DNA of 18,291 nucleotides from DATLBA01 sp035527275. Its GTDB lineage: Bacteria > Planctomycetota > Phycisphaerae > FEN-1346. Every line of letters begins with the position of its first letter. Position 1 is the first letter of the stretch. Positions 6,979 to 14,373 of this stretch are shown one piece after another. The translations under genes were made by a program, and so were the position numbers. Under the pieces are notes generated by a model that searched no databases, had not been told where the DNA came from, and was given only the letters and a program-made list of their open reading frames with translations. Where the stretch lies: assembly GCA_035527275.1 (NCBI GenBank), contig DATLBA010000148.1, positions 1-18,291 on the forward strand. The letters run 5' to 3'.

Positions 6979-8970
6979 TCAGCGCAACGCCAGGACCACC
7001 ACCAGCACCATCAAGCCCACCACGACCCAACTGGCGTAAACGGCCAGCACGCCCGTGTGCCAATTGCGCAGTTGTTCAACCAGCGTGCTCCCGTAGCGTC
7101 CGCTCAGACGATACACGTCGAAGGCGCCCGCCGATGCGTCGCCGAACACGCCGCGCAGAATCGGCAACTGCCGAATCGTCTCGTAAAAGTGCGTCCCGGA
7201 AACGTGCCACTGCGCGTCGGAGGACGTGTCCTCGCCGCCGGCGAAGTTCGCGACGACTCGGACCTTCATCCCGCGGCTCACGAAGTAGAAAAGCAGGCCA
7301 AGGGCAACACCAATCAGGATGAGGCCCGTCGCCAGTCCGGGTGCCCAAAGGCCCATGCCCGGCCCAAGCGCCAGCCCGCCGCCCGCCGTCCCGAGCGCCG
7401 CCGTATCAATCCCGACGGTCTGCGCGGCCGGGACGATAAGCGTTTCAACCGCCTGCGGGCCGAAAACGCCCAAACCGATGCACGCCAGCGCCAACACGAC
7501 CATCGGCAACGCCATCCAGAGGCTCTCGCGCAACTTGCCCTCGTCCGGCACCGCCGACCCGCGCGTCCCCAGAAAGACCGAGTGCAGCACCTTGACGAAA
7601 CTTGCGAGCGTCAGCACCGACCCGAACACCGCGGCCACCAGACACGCCGTGGCCAACGGCGACCCCCCGCCCAGCGCACCGGTGTACACCAGCCACTTCG
7701 AGACGAAGCCGTTGAGCGGCGGCACGCCGGAAATGGCCAGCGCCGCCACCACGGTGCATACGAACGTCACCGGCAGGACGCGCGCCAGGCCGCCCAGCCG
7801 GTCCAGTTCCGTCGTCCCCGTCACGCGCTCGACGGCACCGGCTCCAAGAAACAGGGCACACTTGTAAATGGCGTTGTTGAGCATGTGGAACAGGCCGCCG
7901 CAGAACGCGATGGCCGCCACTGCCACAACCTCGGCAGACGCACTTGTCCCAGCCATGCGCGACGGCGCCAACACCGCCGCCGCCAAGCCCATCCCCAGGA
8001 CCATGTAACCCACCTGGCTGACCGCGTGAAACGCCAGCAGCCGCTTCAGGTTGTGCTGGATCATCGCCATCATCACGGCACAGAGGATGGTCGCGGCCCC
8101 GATAACCATGAGAACCGCCGCCAGCGCCGAATTGACGGCAAATGTCTCAAACGTGAGGCGCGCCAGCAGGTAAATCCCCAGCAGTTTATCGAGCGCCGCC
8201 GGCAGCAGCGCAAACACCGGCGTCGGCGCGTCCTCACTGGCCGCCGGAATCCACGTGTGGAGCGGCATCGCACCAGCCTTGGCCACCGCTGCCGCAATCA
8301 TAAGCAAATAAGCAATCACCCCGAGCGGCGTGTCCGTCACCACGCGCGTCCCGCCGATCGGCAGGTCGTTTTCGAGAAGCCCCGACCCCAGAAGCAGCGC
8401 GACGCCCAGAAGCAGGCACAGGTCGGCGAACCCGAGCATCGCGAACGTTTTCATCGCCCCCGCCCGGGCCTCGGGCCGGCCCATGCCGATCAAAAGATAC
8501 AGCAAGACCGTTGCTATCTCCCAAGCCAGGATCAGCACGAGGAACGTATCGGCGAGCGCAGCCGCCATCACGGCCGCCACCGTCCACAGCAGGTACGCAT
8601 AGAAAACGGGTTCCCGCGCGTGCCCCGCCATCGCGCGCAGACTGTAAAGCGTCACAAGAAGCGCGATGCCGGAGGCCGCCAGCACAATCAGCGCCGAGAG
8701 GCCGTCGGCACGGAAGCCGGCCGCCAGGATAATCCCACCCAGGTCAATCGACCCGCCGGCCCTCCAGGCCTCAGGCGGCGCCTGGAAAAAGCACCATGCC
8801 TGGACAACCGTCCATGCCGCGAACACCAGCGCCGCCACCTTCACGACTGCCGCCAGGCTCCACCGCGTGCTCTCCGAACGCCGGCCGGCCCAGCCCACGA
8901 GAATCCACAGGGCGTAAATGGCCGTGCCGCCGACCAGCGGAACCCCCAGCAGCCGGATGTAGTCCGCCAT
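6979..8970 (-). CDS. NuoL/HycC-type antiporter subunit (MrpA N-terminal equivalent)
   Basis: This 663-residue polytopic membrane protein belongs to the NuoL/HycC/MrpA-N family. The pathway residues are E151 in LILAWEIATV, K231 in AVAKAGAMPLHTWIPAASED with H238, K262 in ALDKLLGIY, and K309 in HNLKRLLAFHAVSQVGYM. FHMLNNAIYKCALFLGAG and ALAISGVPPLNGFVSKW are further family blocks. The C-terminal 100 residues hold a long amphipathic stretch (THFYETIRQLPILRGVFGD) and a last helix, resembling the NuoL/HycC lateral extension. It would drive H+ movement in the membrane arm. It lies 10 bp after the large-subunit gene and upstream of the MbhDE fusion, i.e. in the MrpA position of the A-B-C-D-E-F-G order. 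AGGGG lies seven bases before the ATG. Confidence 0.92.
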   Translation of the reverse strand: MADYIRLLGVPLVGGTAIYALWILVGWAGRRSESTRWSLAAVVKVAALVFAAWTVVQAWCFFQAPPEAWRAGGSIDLGGIILAAGFRADGLSALIVLAASGIALLVTLYSLRAMAGHAREPVFYAYLLWTVAAVMAAALADTFLVLILAWEIATVLLYLLIGMGRPEARAGAMKTFAMLGFADLCLLLGVALLLGSGLLENDLPIGGTRVVTDTPLGVIAYLLMIAAAVAKAGAMPLHTWIPAASEDAPTPVFALLPAALDKLLGIYLLARLTFETFAVNSALAAVLMVIGAATILCAVMMAMIQHNLKRLLAFHAVSQVGYMVLGMGLAAAVLAPSRMAGTSASAEVVAVAAIAFCGGLFHMLNNAIYKCALFLGAGAVERVTGTTELDRLGGLARVLPVTFVCTVVAALAISGVPPLNGFVSKWLVYTGALGGGSPLATACLVAAVFGSVLTLASFVKVLHSVFLGTRGSAVPDEGKLRESLWMALPMVVLALACIGLGVFGPQAVETLIVPAAQTVGIDTAALGTAGGGLALGPGMGLWAPGLATGLILIGVALGLLFYFVSRGMKVRVVANFAGGEDTSSDAQWHVSGTHFYETIRQLPILRGVFGDASAGAFDVYRLSGRYGSTLVEQLRNWHTGVLAVYASWVVVGLMVLVVVLALR

Positions 8971-8980
8971 GTGTCGGCCC

Positions 8981-10729
8981 CTAGACTTCCTTTCTCAGGC
9001 GCTTCGTGCGCTCCTGGCTGATGCGCACCAGGTCGCTGAAATTCCACAGCGGCTTTCTGCTCTCCGCGTCGTAAGCCCGCGCCAGCCGCTCCGTGCACGA
9101 GTAGCACGGGTCCACGGCAGCCAGCGTAATCGTGACGTCGGCAATGTGCTGGCCGATGCAACTGGCCTTGAACGAGGGGATGTTCACGTAACTGGGGGCG
9201 CGAATCTTGTGGCGCACCGGCCCGGCGCCGCCGTCGCTGCGGACGTAGTGGAACGTCTCGCCGCGCGGCGCCTCGTAGCGGCCGCACCCCTCGCCCGGCG
9301 GAATATGGGACACAGGCGTCTCAACCAGCCCCTCGGGTATCTGGTCCAGGCACTGCTCGATGATCTTGATGGACTCGAAATTTTCGAGGCACCGGACGAC
9401 CGCCTTCGCAAAAACGTCGCCCGCTTCCTGGACAATCACGCTCCACTCAACGCGGTCGTACACGCCGAGCGGGTCGTCGCGCCGCACGTCGATATCCACG
9501 CCGCTGCCGCGCGCCGTCGGACCCGTCACACCGTAGGCCAGGGCGTCCTCCTTCGAAAGCACGCCGACATTCTTCAAGCGCGCGTGAAGCACCGGGTCGT
9601 CGAGGATGGCGTTCGTCAGCATTTCCAGAGGTTTCTTGATGGAGTCCACCGCCTTGCGGATTTCAGGGTACAGGTCCGGCGGCACGTCTCGGCGCACGCC
9701 GCCGATCTTGTTGTTCGCGTAATGGATGCGGCTCCCCGTTATGAGTTCCAGGATGTCCATCACCGGTTCGCGGTATTTCCACGCCCACATCCAGACCGTG
9801 TTGTAGCCGAGGAAGTGGCCGGCCAGACCGATCCAGAGCATGTGGCTGTGCAGCCGCTCGAGTTCCGCGACGATCGTGCGCAAGTACTCGGCCCGCGGCG
9901 GCGCCTCGATCCCACAGATACTCTCGACGGCCCGAATGTAGGCCCACGGGTGGCTGGCCGAACAGATGCCGCACACCCGCTCGACCAGAAACGGCACCTG
10001 GTCCCACGTCATGCGCGTCGAGAGTTCCTCGATGCCGCGGTGGTTGTAGGCAAGCCGGACGTCCATATCGACGACCGTTTCCCCCTCGCAGTAGAGTTGG
10101 AAGAACTCGGCCTCTTCCTGCAAGGGATGGAACGGGCCGACGTTGACGAGCATCGTCCCTGTCGGCGGGGTCTTGTGTTTCGGTGGCTCCGGCGGCCTCT
10201 TCTTGTCCGGCGCACCGGCCCACCGGTCGGTTTCGCGCCTACCGCTTGCATCGACCTTCGGCACCTGAAAGTCGCGGCGAAGCGGATGGACCCCATCGGG
10301 CCAATTGTCCGCCAGAATCAGACGCCGCATGTCCGGGTGCCCGCGGAACTCCGCTCCCAAAAGGTCGTGCATCTCACGCTCGATCCAGTCCGCTGCCGGA
10401 AGGTCCTGCCCGACCGAATCAATCTCCAGCGACGGCCGCGCCGCCAAACCCTTGACCGTCACGACATACGTGTCCCCGGCGAAACACCAGTGGTACAAAA
10501 TGTCGATGCCGTCGCGGACGTCGATTCCGGTCACAGTGGCCAGGCGCGCGCCGAGGTCGTGGAACATGATGCGGGCCATCTCGCGGACCCGCGCCGGGTC
10601 CACGCGGACCCAGCCCTGCCGCGGGTCCTGTTCCTCAACCTCGAGGACCAGCCCGCCCAGAGCCTCCACGACGCGCGAAAGCAGCGGACTCTCAATCTCC
10701 GCGCCGGTCACGTTCTTTATTTCTGACAT
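8981..10729 (-). CDS. hycE: Group 4 [NiFe] hydrogenase large subunit, NuoC-NuoD fusion (HycE type)
   Basis: This 582-residue protein is the catalytic subunit (2H+ + 2e- to H2, reversible). Residues 1 to about 150 are a NuoC (30 kDa) domain, 178-189 a Pro-rich linker, and about 190-582 a NuoD/hydrogenase domain. Both nickel motifs are intact: ERVCGICSASH (C253, C256) and DPCYSCTER (C542, C545), which distinguishes it from complex I NuoD. After R548 there are 34 more residues. E. coli HycE is cleaved at the equivalent Arg, losing 32 residues, so this tail is probably removed by the protease encoded at 1373-1909. The NuoC-NuoD fusion is as in HycE/HyfG, whereas Pyrococcus Mbh has these as separate genes. 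ATG 10729 has GGGA at acceptable spacing. It sits on the cytoplasmic face, bound to the HycG-like small subunit. Confidence 0.96.
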   Translation of the reverse strand: MSEIKNVTGAEIESPLLSRVVEALGGLVLEVEEQDPRQGWVRVDPARVREMARIMFHDLGARLATVTGIDVRDGIDILYHWCFAGDTYVVTVKGLAARPSLEIDSVGQDLPAADWIEREMHDLLGAEFRGHPDMRRLILADNWPDGVHPLRRDFQVPKVDASGRRETDRWAGAPDKKRPPEPPKHKTPPTGTMLVNVGPFHPLQEEAEFFQLYCEGETVVDMDVRLAYNHRGIEELSTRMTWDQVPFLVERVCGICSASHPWAYIRAVESICGIEAPPRAEYLRTIVAELERLHSHMLWIGLAGHFLGYNTVWMWAWKYREPVMDILELITGSRIHYANNKIGGVRRDVPPDLYPEIRKAVDSIKKPLEMLTNAILDDPVLHARLKNVGVLSKEDALAYGVTGPTARGSGVDIDVRRDDPLGVYDRVEWSVIVQEAGDVFAKAVVRCLENFESIKIIEQCLDQIPEGLVETPVSHIPPGEGCGRYEAPRGETFHYVRSDGGAGPVRHKIRAPSYVNIPSFKASCIGQHIADVTITLAAVDPCYSCTERLARAYDAESRKPLWNFSDLVRISQERTKRLRKEV

Positions 10730-10773
10730 CGGTTTGCTTCCCTGTTGGCTGCGCCTACCGCGCCTCCTGACAC

Positions 10774-10793
10774 CCGCCCACCGAAGCGGGCGG
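10774..10793 (-). repeat. Intercistronic hairpin B
   Basis: CCGCCC (10774-10779) and GGGCGG (10788-10793) form a stem around an 8-base loop. An alternative register, CCCGC (10773-10777) with GCGGG (10786-10790), is also possible. It lies in the 78-bp gap between the small-subunit and large-subunit genes. On the transcribed strand it is preceded by GTTCGAGCC, identical to hairpin A, starting 7 bases after the stop codon. No T-tract follows. Confidence 0.6.
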
Positions 10794-10807
10794 CTCGAAC
10801 AGCCTTC

Positions 10808-11239
10808 CTAAAGCGTGCCCAGGGCCGTGACAGCCCCGGCAATCATCGCCTCCGGCTTCGGCGGACAACCCGGCACGTAGGCGATAATCGCGTCCGGGTC
10901 CACCTCGCGGATCACCTCATCGACGGGGCGGCTGAAGTGATACGCGTGCCGGAAAATCCCGCCCGTCATCGCACACGACCCGATGCAGAACACGACGCAC
11001 GGCTTCGGCGTCTGGGTGTACACCTCCACAAGGCGCCGCTCCGCCTGCCGCGTGCAGATACCCGTCACCAAAAGGGCATCCGCGTGACGCGGGCTCCCGA
11101 CGAGCACCATCCCGAAACGCTCGATGTCGTAGCGCGGCGTCAAGAGTTCCAGGATTTCGATGTCGCAGTTGTTACAGGCCCCTACGTTCACGTGGTAAAC
11201 CCACGGCGACTTCTTCAGGCCCCACGTCGTCAAACCCAT
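10808..11239 (-). CDS. hycG: [NiFe] hydrogenase small subunit, NuoB/HycG/MbhJ type
   Basis: This 143-residue protein carries the proximal [4Fe-4S] cluster next to the Ni-Fe site. The ligands are C22 and C25 (VGACNNCDIEIL), C89 (CIGSCAMTGG) and C125 (GCPPKPE). The opening MGLTTWGLKKSPWVYHVNVG is typical of MbhJ/HycG proteins. ATG 11239 is chosen because it gives this conserved N-terminus and has GAGAGG six bases upstream. The longer open frame to 11344 overlaps nuoH and encodes nothing family-like. It lacks the extra C-terminal cluster domain of uptake hydrogenase small subunits, as expected for group 4. It lies between hairpins B and C, separated by 64 bp from the HycD-like gene and 78 bp from the HycE-like gene. 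Confidence 0.95.
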   Translation of the reverse strand: MGLTTWGLKKSPWVYHVNVGACNNCDIEILELLTPRYDIERFGMVLVGSPRHADALLVTGICTRQAERRLVEVYTQTPKPCVVFCIGSCAMTGGIFRHAYHFSRPVDEVIREVDPDAIIAYVPGCPPKPEAMIAGAVTALGTL

Positions 11240-11279
11240 CCGCGACCTCTCAATCCACAACCGGAAACCTGCAATTTTA

Positions 11280-11294
11280 CCCGCCGAAGGCGGG
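11280..11294 (-). repeat. Intercistronic hairpin C
   Basis: CCCGCC (11280-11285) and GGCGGG (11289-11294) form a 6-bp stem; on the transcribed strand the loop is a stable TTC/TTCG-like turn. It lies in the 64-bp gap after the HycD-like stop codon. The preceding ATTTGAGCC starts 2 bases after that stop and is a variant of the GTTCGAGCC found at hairpins A and B. The following AT stretch (TAAAATT) is too short and mixed for a terminator. Confidence 0.6.
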
Positions 11295-11303
11295 CTCAAA
11301 TCT

Positions 11304-12242
11304 TCAGTACCCCAGCCCCGCCAGCACCACCGCCACAATCGCAAGCGGCGTCAGGAGAAACCAGAAGAACCGCACCGCCTGGTCGATCCGCACCCGCGGA
11401 TTCGTGTTCCGAATCAGCACCACCAGAACCAGCACGACGACATACTTGCCCGCCAGCGCCAGCCACCCTTGCCACGTGTTCGCGCCCAGCCCGCCGAGGA
11501 AAAGCGTGGCAAAGTAAACGGGCGCCACCGCCAGAAGGAACATCCGCGACAGTTTAATCATCGCAAGCGGCGGGCCGGAGTACTCCAGATACACGCCGCT
11601 CATCAGTTCCGTCTCGGCCTCCGGCATGTCGAAGGGCACCAGCGTCAACTTGGCCTGAAGCGCAATAAGCGCCGCAACAGCGGCGATGACCCCGCTTACG
11701 CTCCACAGAGCCCAGCCTGCGTCTTGCTGAAACGCGACCAGCGCGCCCAGCGAGAAGGTGCTGAGCCCTTCGACGTGCCTGAGTTGCAAAATCGGCACGA
11801 GCGCCGAAAGAACGAGCGGCAACTCGTAAGCAAGGAGCAGTTTCATTTCGCGGCTTGCGCCGACGGCGGCATGCGACGACCCCGAAGCCGCCGCACCGTA
11901 AATCGTCGCCATCGCCGGAATCGTCAACAGGTAAATCACCACAACCAGGTCGCCGACAAACGCCTCCCTGGGCCACAGGTTCGCCGCCCAGAGGATCGTT
12001 GCCGCCACCGCCGCCGACGCAAGCCCCACCACCGGCGCGAGCAAAAAGCCCCGGCCCAGAGCCCGCTTTGACACCAATGTCTCTTTGCCCATCAATTTCA
12101 CGACGTCGTAGAAGGGCTGAAGCAGCGGCGGACCCACGCGATACTGGACCCGCGCCGTCACCTTGCGGTCCACCCAACTGGAGACCATGCCCAGCGCCAG
12201 CGTCCCGAACGACGCCGCCAGAAATATTGCGATCACTTCCAC
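11304..12242 (-). CDS. hycD: Membrane anchor subunit NuoH/HycD/MbhM type
   Basis: This 312-residue protein has about eight helices and anchors the hydrogenase arm to the membrane. Family motifs seen are DRKVTARVQYRVGPPLLQPF near the N-terminus, SHAAVGASREMKLLLAYELP in the middle, and PFDMPEAETELMSGVYLEYS toward the C-terminus, holding the conserved acidic residues of the E-channel. The start is GTG at 12242, because GGAGG lies exactly eight bases upstream. The longer open frame to 12788 is out of register with the ferredoxin gene it would overlap, and no ATG fits. The gap to the HycB-like gene is 5 bp. In formate hydrogenlyase and Mbh this subunit links redox chemistry to proton movement. Confidence 0.94.
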   Translation of the reverse strand: MEVIAIFLAASFGTLALGMVSSWVDRKVTARVQYRVGPPLLQPFYDVVKLMGKETLVSKRALGRGFLLAPVVGLASAAVAATILWAANLWPREAFVGDLVVVIYLLTIPAMATIYGAAASGSSHAAVGASREMKLLLAYELPLVLSALVPILQLRHVEGLSTFSLGALVAFQQDAGWALWSVSGVIAAVAALIALQAKLTLVPFDMPEAETELMSGVYLEYSGPPLAMIKLSRMFLLAVAPVYFATLFLGGLGANTWQGWLALAGKYVVVLVLVVLIRNTNPRVRIDQAVRFFWFLLTPLAIVAVVLAGLGY

Positions 12243-12247
12243 GCCGG

Positions 12248-12751
12248 TTACCTCCGCCGAATCGGATGGTCGCCCGCCACGCGCCCACCAAGCACCGTCA
12301 GCCCTTCGGCTTCGATCTCCTCGGTTGTCGCGAACCGCAGCGCCCCGGTCGGACACACCGCGACGCAGCGCGGCTCCAGGCCCCGCTCGATCCGGTCCTG
12401 ACACAAATCGCACTTGGCCACCTGGTGCCCCACCATCTCGAGGCTCAGAACCCCGAACGGGCACGCACGCACGCACGACCCGCATCCACGGCAGCGGAAG
12501 ATCCCACGCGCCACCACGCCCCGTTCGTTGCGGATCATCGCCTCGGCTGGACAAACCTCCACGCACGCCGGGTCGGCGCACTGGCGGCACACGACCGGCA
12601 GCAGCGCCGGCCCGATGTCCACGAACTGGACACCGGCCATCTCCTCGTGCCCGTAGAAGCAGGCAGCCATGCACGACTTGCACTCGATGCACCGGTCCAG
12701 GTCGAGCACAACCCGCTTCTCGATTACTTGAGCGGTTCCCGTTTCGGCCAC
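12248..12751 (-). CDS. HycB/HydN-like 4x[4Fe-4S] ferredoxin subunit
   Basis: This 167-residue protein has sixteen cysteines that group into four cubane sets: C21/C24/C27/C31 (CIECKSCMAAC), C55/C58/C63/C67, C87/C90/C93/C97 (CRGCGSCVRAC) and C114/C117/C129/C133 (CDLCQ...CVAVCP). This is the DMSO-reductase beta-subunit-like fold of HycB, HydN and related wires. In formate hydrogenlyase HycB connects the formate dehydrogenase to the hydrogenase core, and here it follows directly (2 bp) a molybdopterin-fold gene, which supports the same pairing. The start is GTG at 12751, with the upstream stop TAG only 2 bases away. No signal peptide is present, so it is cytoplasmic. Confidence 0.93.
   Translation of the reverse strand: MAETGTAQVIEKRVVLDLDRCIECKSCMAACFYGHEEMAGVQFVDIGPALLPVVCRQCADPACVEVCPAEAMIRNERGVVARGIFRCRGCGSCVRACPFGVLSLEMVGHQVAKCDLCQDRIERGLEPRCVAVCPTGALRFATTEEIEAEGLTVLGGRVAGDHPIRRR
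12251..12255 (-). promoter_or_regulatory. Shine-Dalgarno deciding the HycD-like GTG start
   Basis: GGAGG on the minus strand lies eight bases before GTG 12242. It sits at the very end of the HycB-like coding sequence, overlapping its last Arg codon and lying next to its TAA stop (12248-12250). This fixes the start of the membrane subunit, for which no ATG is available. Confidence 0.75.
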
Positions 12752-12753
12752 GG

Positions 12754-14373
12754 CTAAGCCTTTCCCACCTGGACCCGGACCGGCTCATACGCGTCCGGGG
12801 CGTCGAGTTCCCAGCCGAACACGTTCCGCACCGCCGGGAAAGCGGCGCTCGCGCGCACCTGCCCCGGCCGCTGGTTCACACAGGTCGCCACCTCCACCTC
12901 AACACAACCGCCCGGTCCCTGGACGACGGCGCGCCGGCCGTCCGCCAGGCCCGCCGCCTCCGCATCCTCTCGGGCCATCCGAAGCACCGGACCCGGAACG
13001 ACTGCCTGCGGCCAAGCCGCCTCGCGCGTCAGGCTCCCATCGGCAAAATGAACCGGGTCGTGCGCCAGGGTCAACAGGATGCCTTCCCCCCGCGGCTCGG
13101 CACTGCTCGGTCCGGCAGCAGCGGGGGCCGCCGCCTCTGAAAGATCGGCGCGCACCTCGGCGCTCGCTCCCGCCATCTCGAGGACGTCCCGCACCGTCGG
13201 CACACCGGCGGGCGGCGCCATGAGCGGCTCGAACGCCACCTCCCGGCCGGGGCCCAGAAGCGCGCGGCCCGCGTCCTCGAACGGAAACGCCGCCGGCAAT
13301 ACCAACGCGGCGCACCGGCTCGTCCGATTCGGCATCGGGCCCATGTAAACAAGGGTTTCGACGGCCCCCAGGGCCGACGCGACCGCCTGCGGCGCCAGCG
13401 CCGACTCCAGATCCGTCCCGATGACCAGAAGCGCTTGCGGCGGATCCGTAAGGATTTGCTCAACAGTCACGGCCCCGCCGGCGGACGCCGCACGGACCGC
13501 CCCCCACGCGTTGCCGTATACCGTCAGCGGACACACCGCAGCGCCCAGTTCCTTTGCCAACGCTGCCGCTTCGCTCGCCAGCCGAGAGACGCTGGCGCGC
13601 CCCGAATCAGCGGCGACCACAATCGCCGGCCGCTTGGCCGCCCTGAGTTCTTCCCTCCATCTGGCCAGGGGCAGCGCCTCCGGCCCGACGCCTTCGGCGC
13701 GGCCAGTGCGAATGGACGCCACCGCCGCAGCCGCACCGTCGCCGGGAAACGGCTGAAAATAAGCACTTGCGAACTCGGTCGTCACGCCGCACGCATCCGC
13801 CAGAACGAACAGAGGTATCCGCGGCTGCTTCGCCCTGGCTCCGAGAATCCAGTGGGCGGCCACGGGATGGGTCGCAAAAACGTCCCCGATCACGAGCAGC
13901 GCGTCGGCTTCCTCGAGCGCCTCCGGCCCCACAAACTCGCAGCCGGCGGCATCCAGCCCGCGCACCAGGCTTTCGTCGCTCGGCGGAACGAAGGCCGCCC
14001 AGCGGGCGCCGGCGTCCTGAGCAAAGCGCCCCGCCGCCGCCACCGTGTCCACACCGTAGTTGCCGTCAACGATAACAGCAGCGGACCCGGCCGACCGCAG
14101 CGCCTCGGCCATCTCGCGCGCGGCCGCCTCGACGCTCAGCGTCTCGCGGACCTCGCCGTGCCGGTGCGCGTCGCGAATCCGATATGAATGATCCAGCAGG
14201 TCCACCAGGACGCTGCCCCGGCCGCAAAGCCCTGCGTACCCCTCATGCGGCACATAATCGGGCAGATACCGGTCCGGCCCGGACCGAATGACGCGGACCG
14301 GGCAGCCCACGTTGCAGAAAAGACACCGTGAGGCGCTCGGTTCGCCCATGGAAGGGAACGGCTTAGAACACAT
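12754..14373 (-). CDS. Molybdopterin-oxidoreductase-fold Fe-S protein (FdhA/FwdB/NuoG-like) lacking a visible metal ligand
   Basis: This 539-residue protein has an N-terminal [4Fe-4S] site C17, C20, C24, C50 (CLFCNVGC ... CGRGS), with the CxxCxxxC-x25-C spacing of formate dehydrogenases and formylmethanofuran dehydrogenase. The middle shows the family's Rossmann-like repeats (EEADALLVIGDVFATHP; LLVIGTDLESALAP; AALVLPAAFPFEDAGRALL), and residues from about 430 resemble the C-terminal molybdopterin-binding barrel. I cannot find the Cys or Sec that ligates Mo/W in the expected region after residue 110, where relatives have xxCHGPS-like segments. The usual Lys after the last cluster Cys is replaced (CGRG). 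The protein is shorter than FDH (about 700 residues). It may therefore be an electron conduit, as NuoG is in complex I. ATG 14373 has AAGGA at 8 bases and overlaps the reductase gene by 11 bp. A later ATG at 14349 has no such site. Confidence 0.78.
   Translation of the reverse strand: MCSKPFPSMGEPSASRCLFCNVGCPVRVIRSGPDRYLPDYVPHEGYAGLCGRGSVLVDLLDHSYRIRDAHRHGEVRETLSVEAAAREMAEALRSAGSAAVIVDGNYGVDTVAAAGRFAQDAGARWAAFVPPSDESLVRGLDAAGCEFVGPEALEEADALLVIGDVFATHPVAAHWILGARAKQPRIPLFVLADACGVTTEFASAYFQPFPGDGAAAAVASIRTGRAEGVGPEALPLARWREELRAAKRPAIVVAADSGRASVSRLASEAAALAKELGAAVCPLTVYGNAWGAVRAASAGGAVTVEQILTDPPQALLVIGTDLESALAPQAVASALGAVETLVYMGPMPNRTSRCAALVLPAAFPFEDAGRALLGPGREVAFEPLMAPPAGVPTVRDVLEMAGASAEVRADLSEAAAPAAAGPSSAEPRGEGILLTLAHDPVHFADGSLTREAAWPQAVVPGPVLRMAREDAEAAGLADGRRAVVQGPGGCVEVEVATCVNQRPGQVRASAAFPAVRNVFGWELDAPDAYEPVRVQVGKA

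Noticed and set aside
6706..9021. Very long plus-strand open frame (over 750 codons) opposite the NuoL-like gene
   Set aside because: It encodes an Arg/His/Gln-rich, low-complexity chain with no family resemblance and is antisense to a clearly conserved membrane protein. High GC makes such antisense frames common.
8969..10726. Plus-strand open frame opposite the hydrogenase large subunit
   Set aside because: It mirrors the real gene almost end to end and shows no recognisable protein; a GC-driven shadow frame.
12754..14373. Calling this gene an active formate dehydrogenase
   Set aside because: No Cys/Sec is found at the expected Mo/W position and the protein is short, so formate oxidation is not supported.
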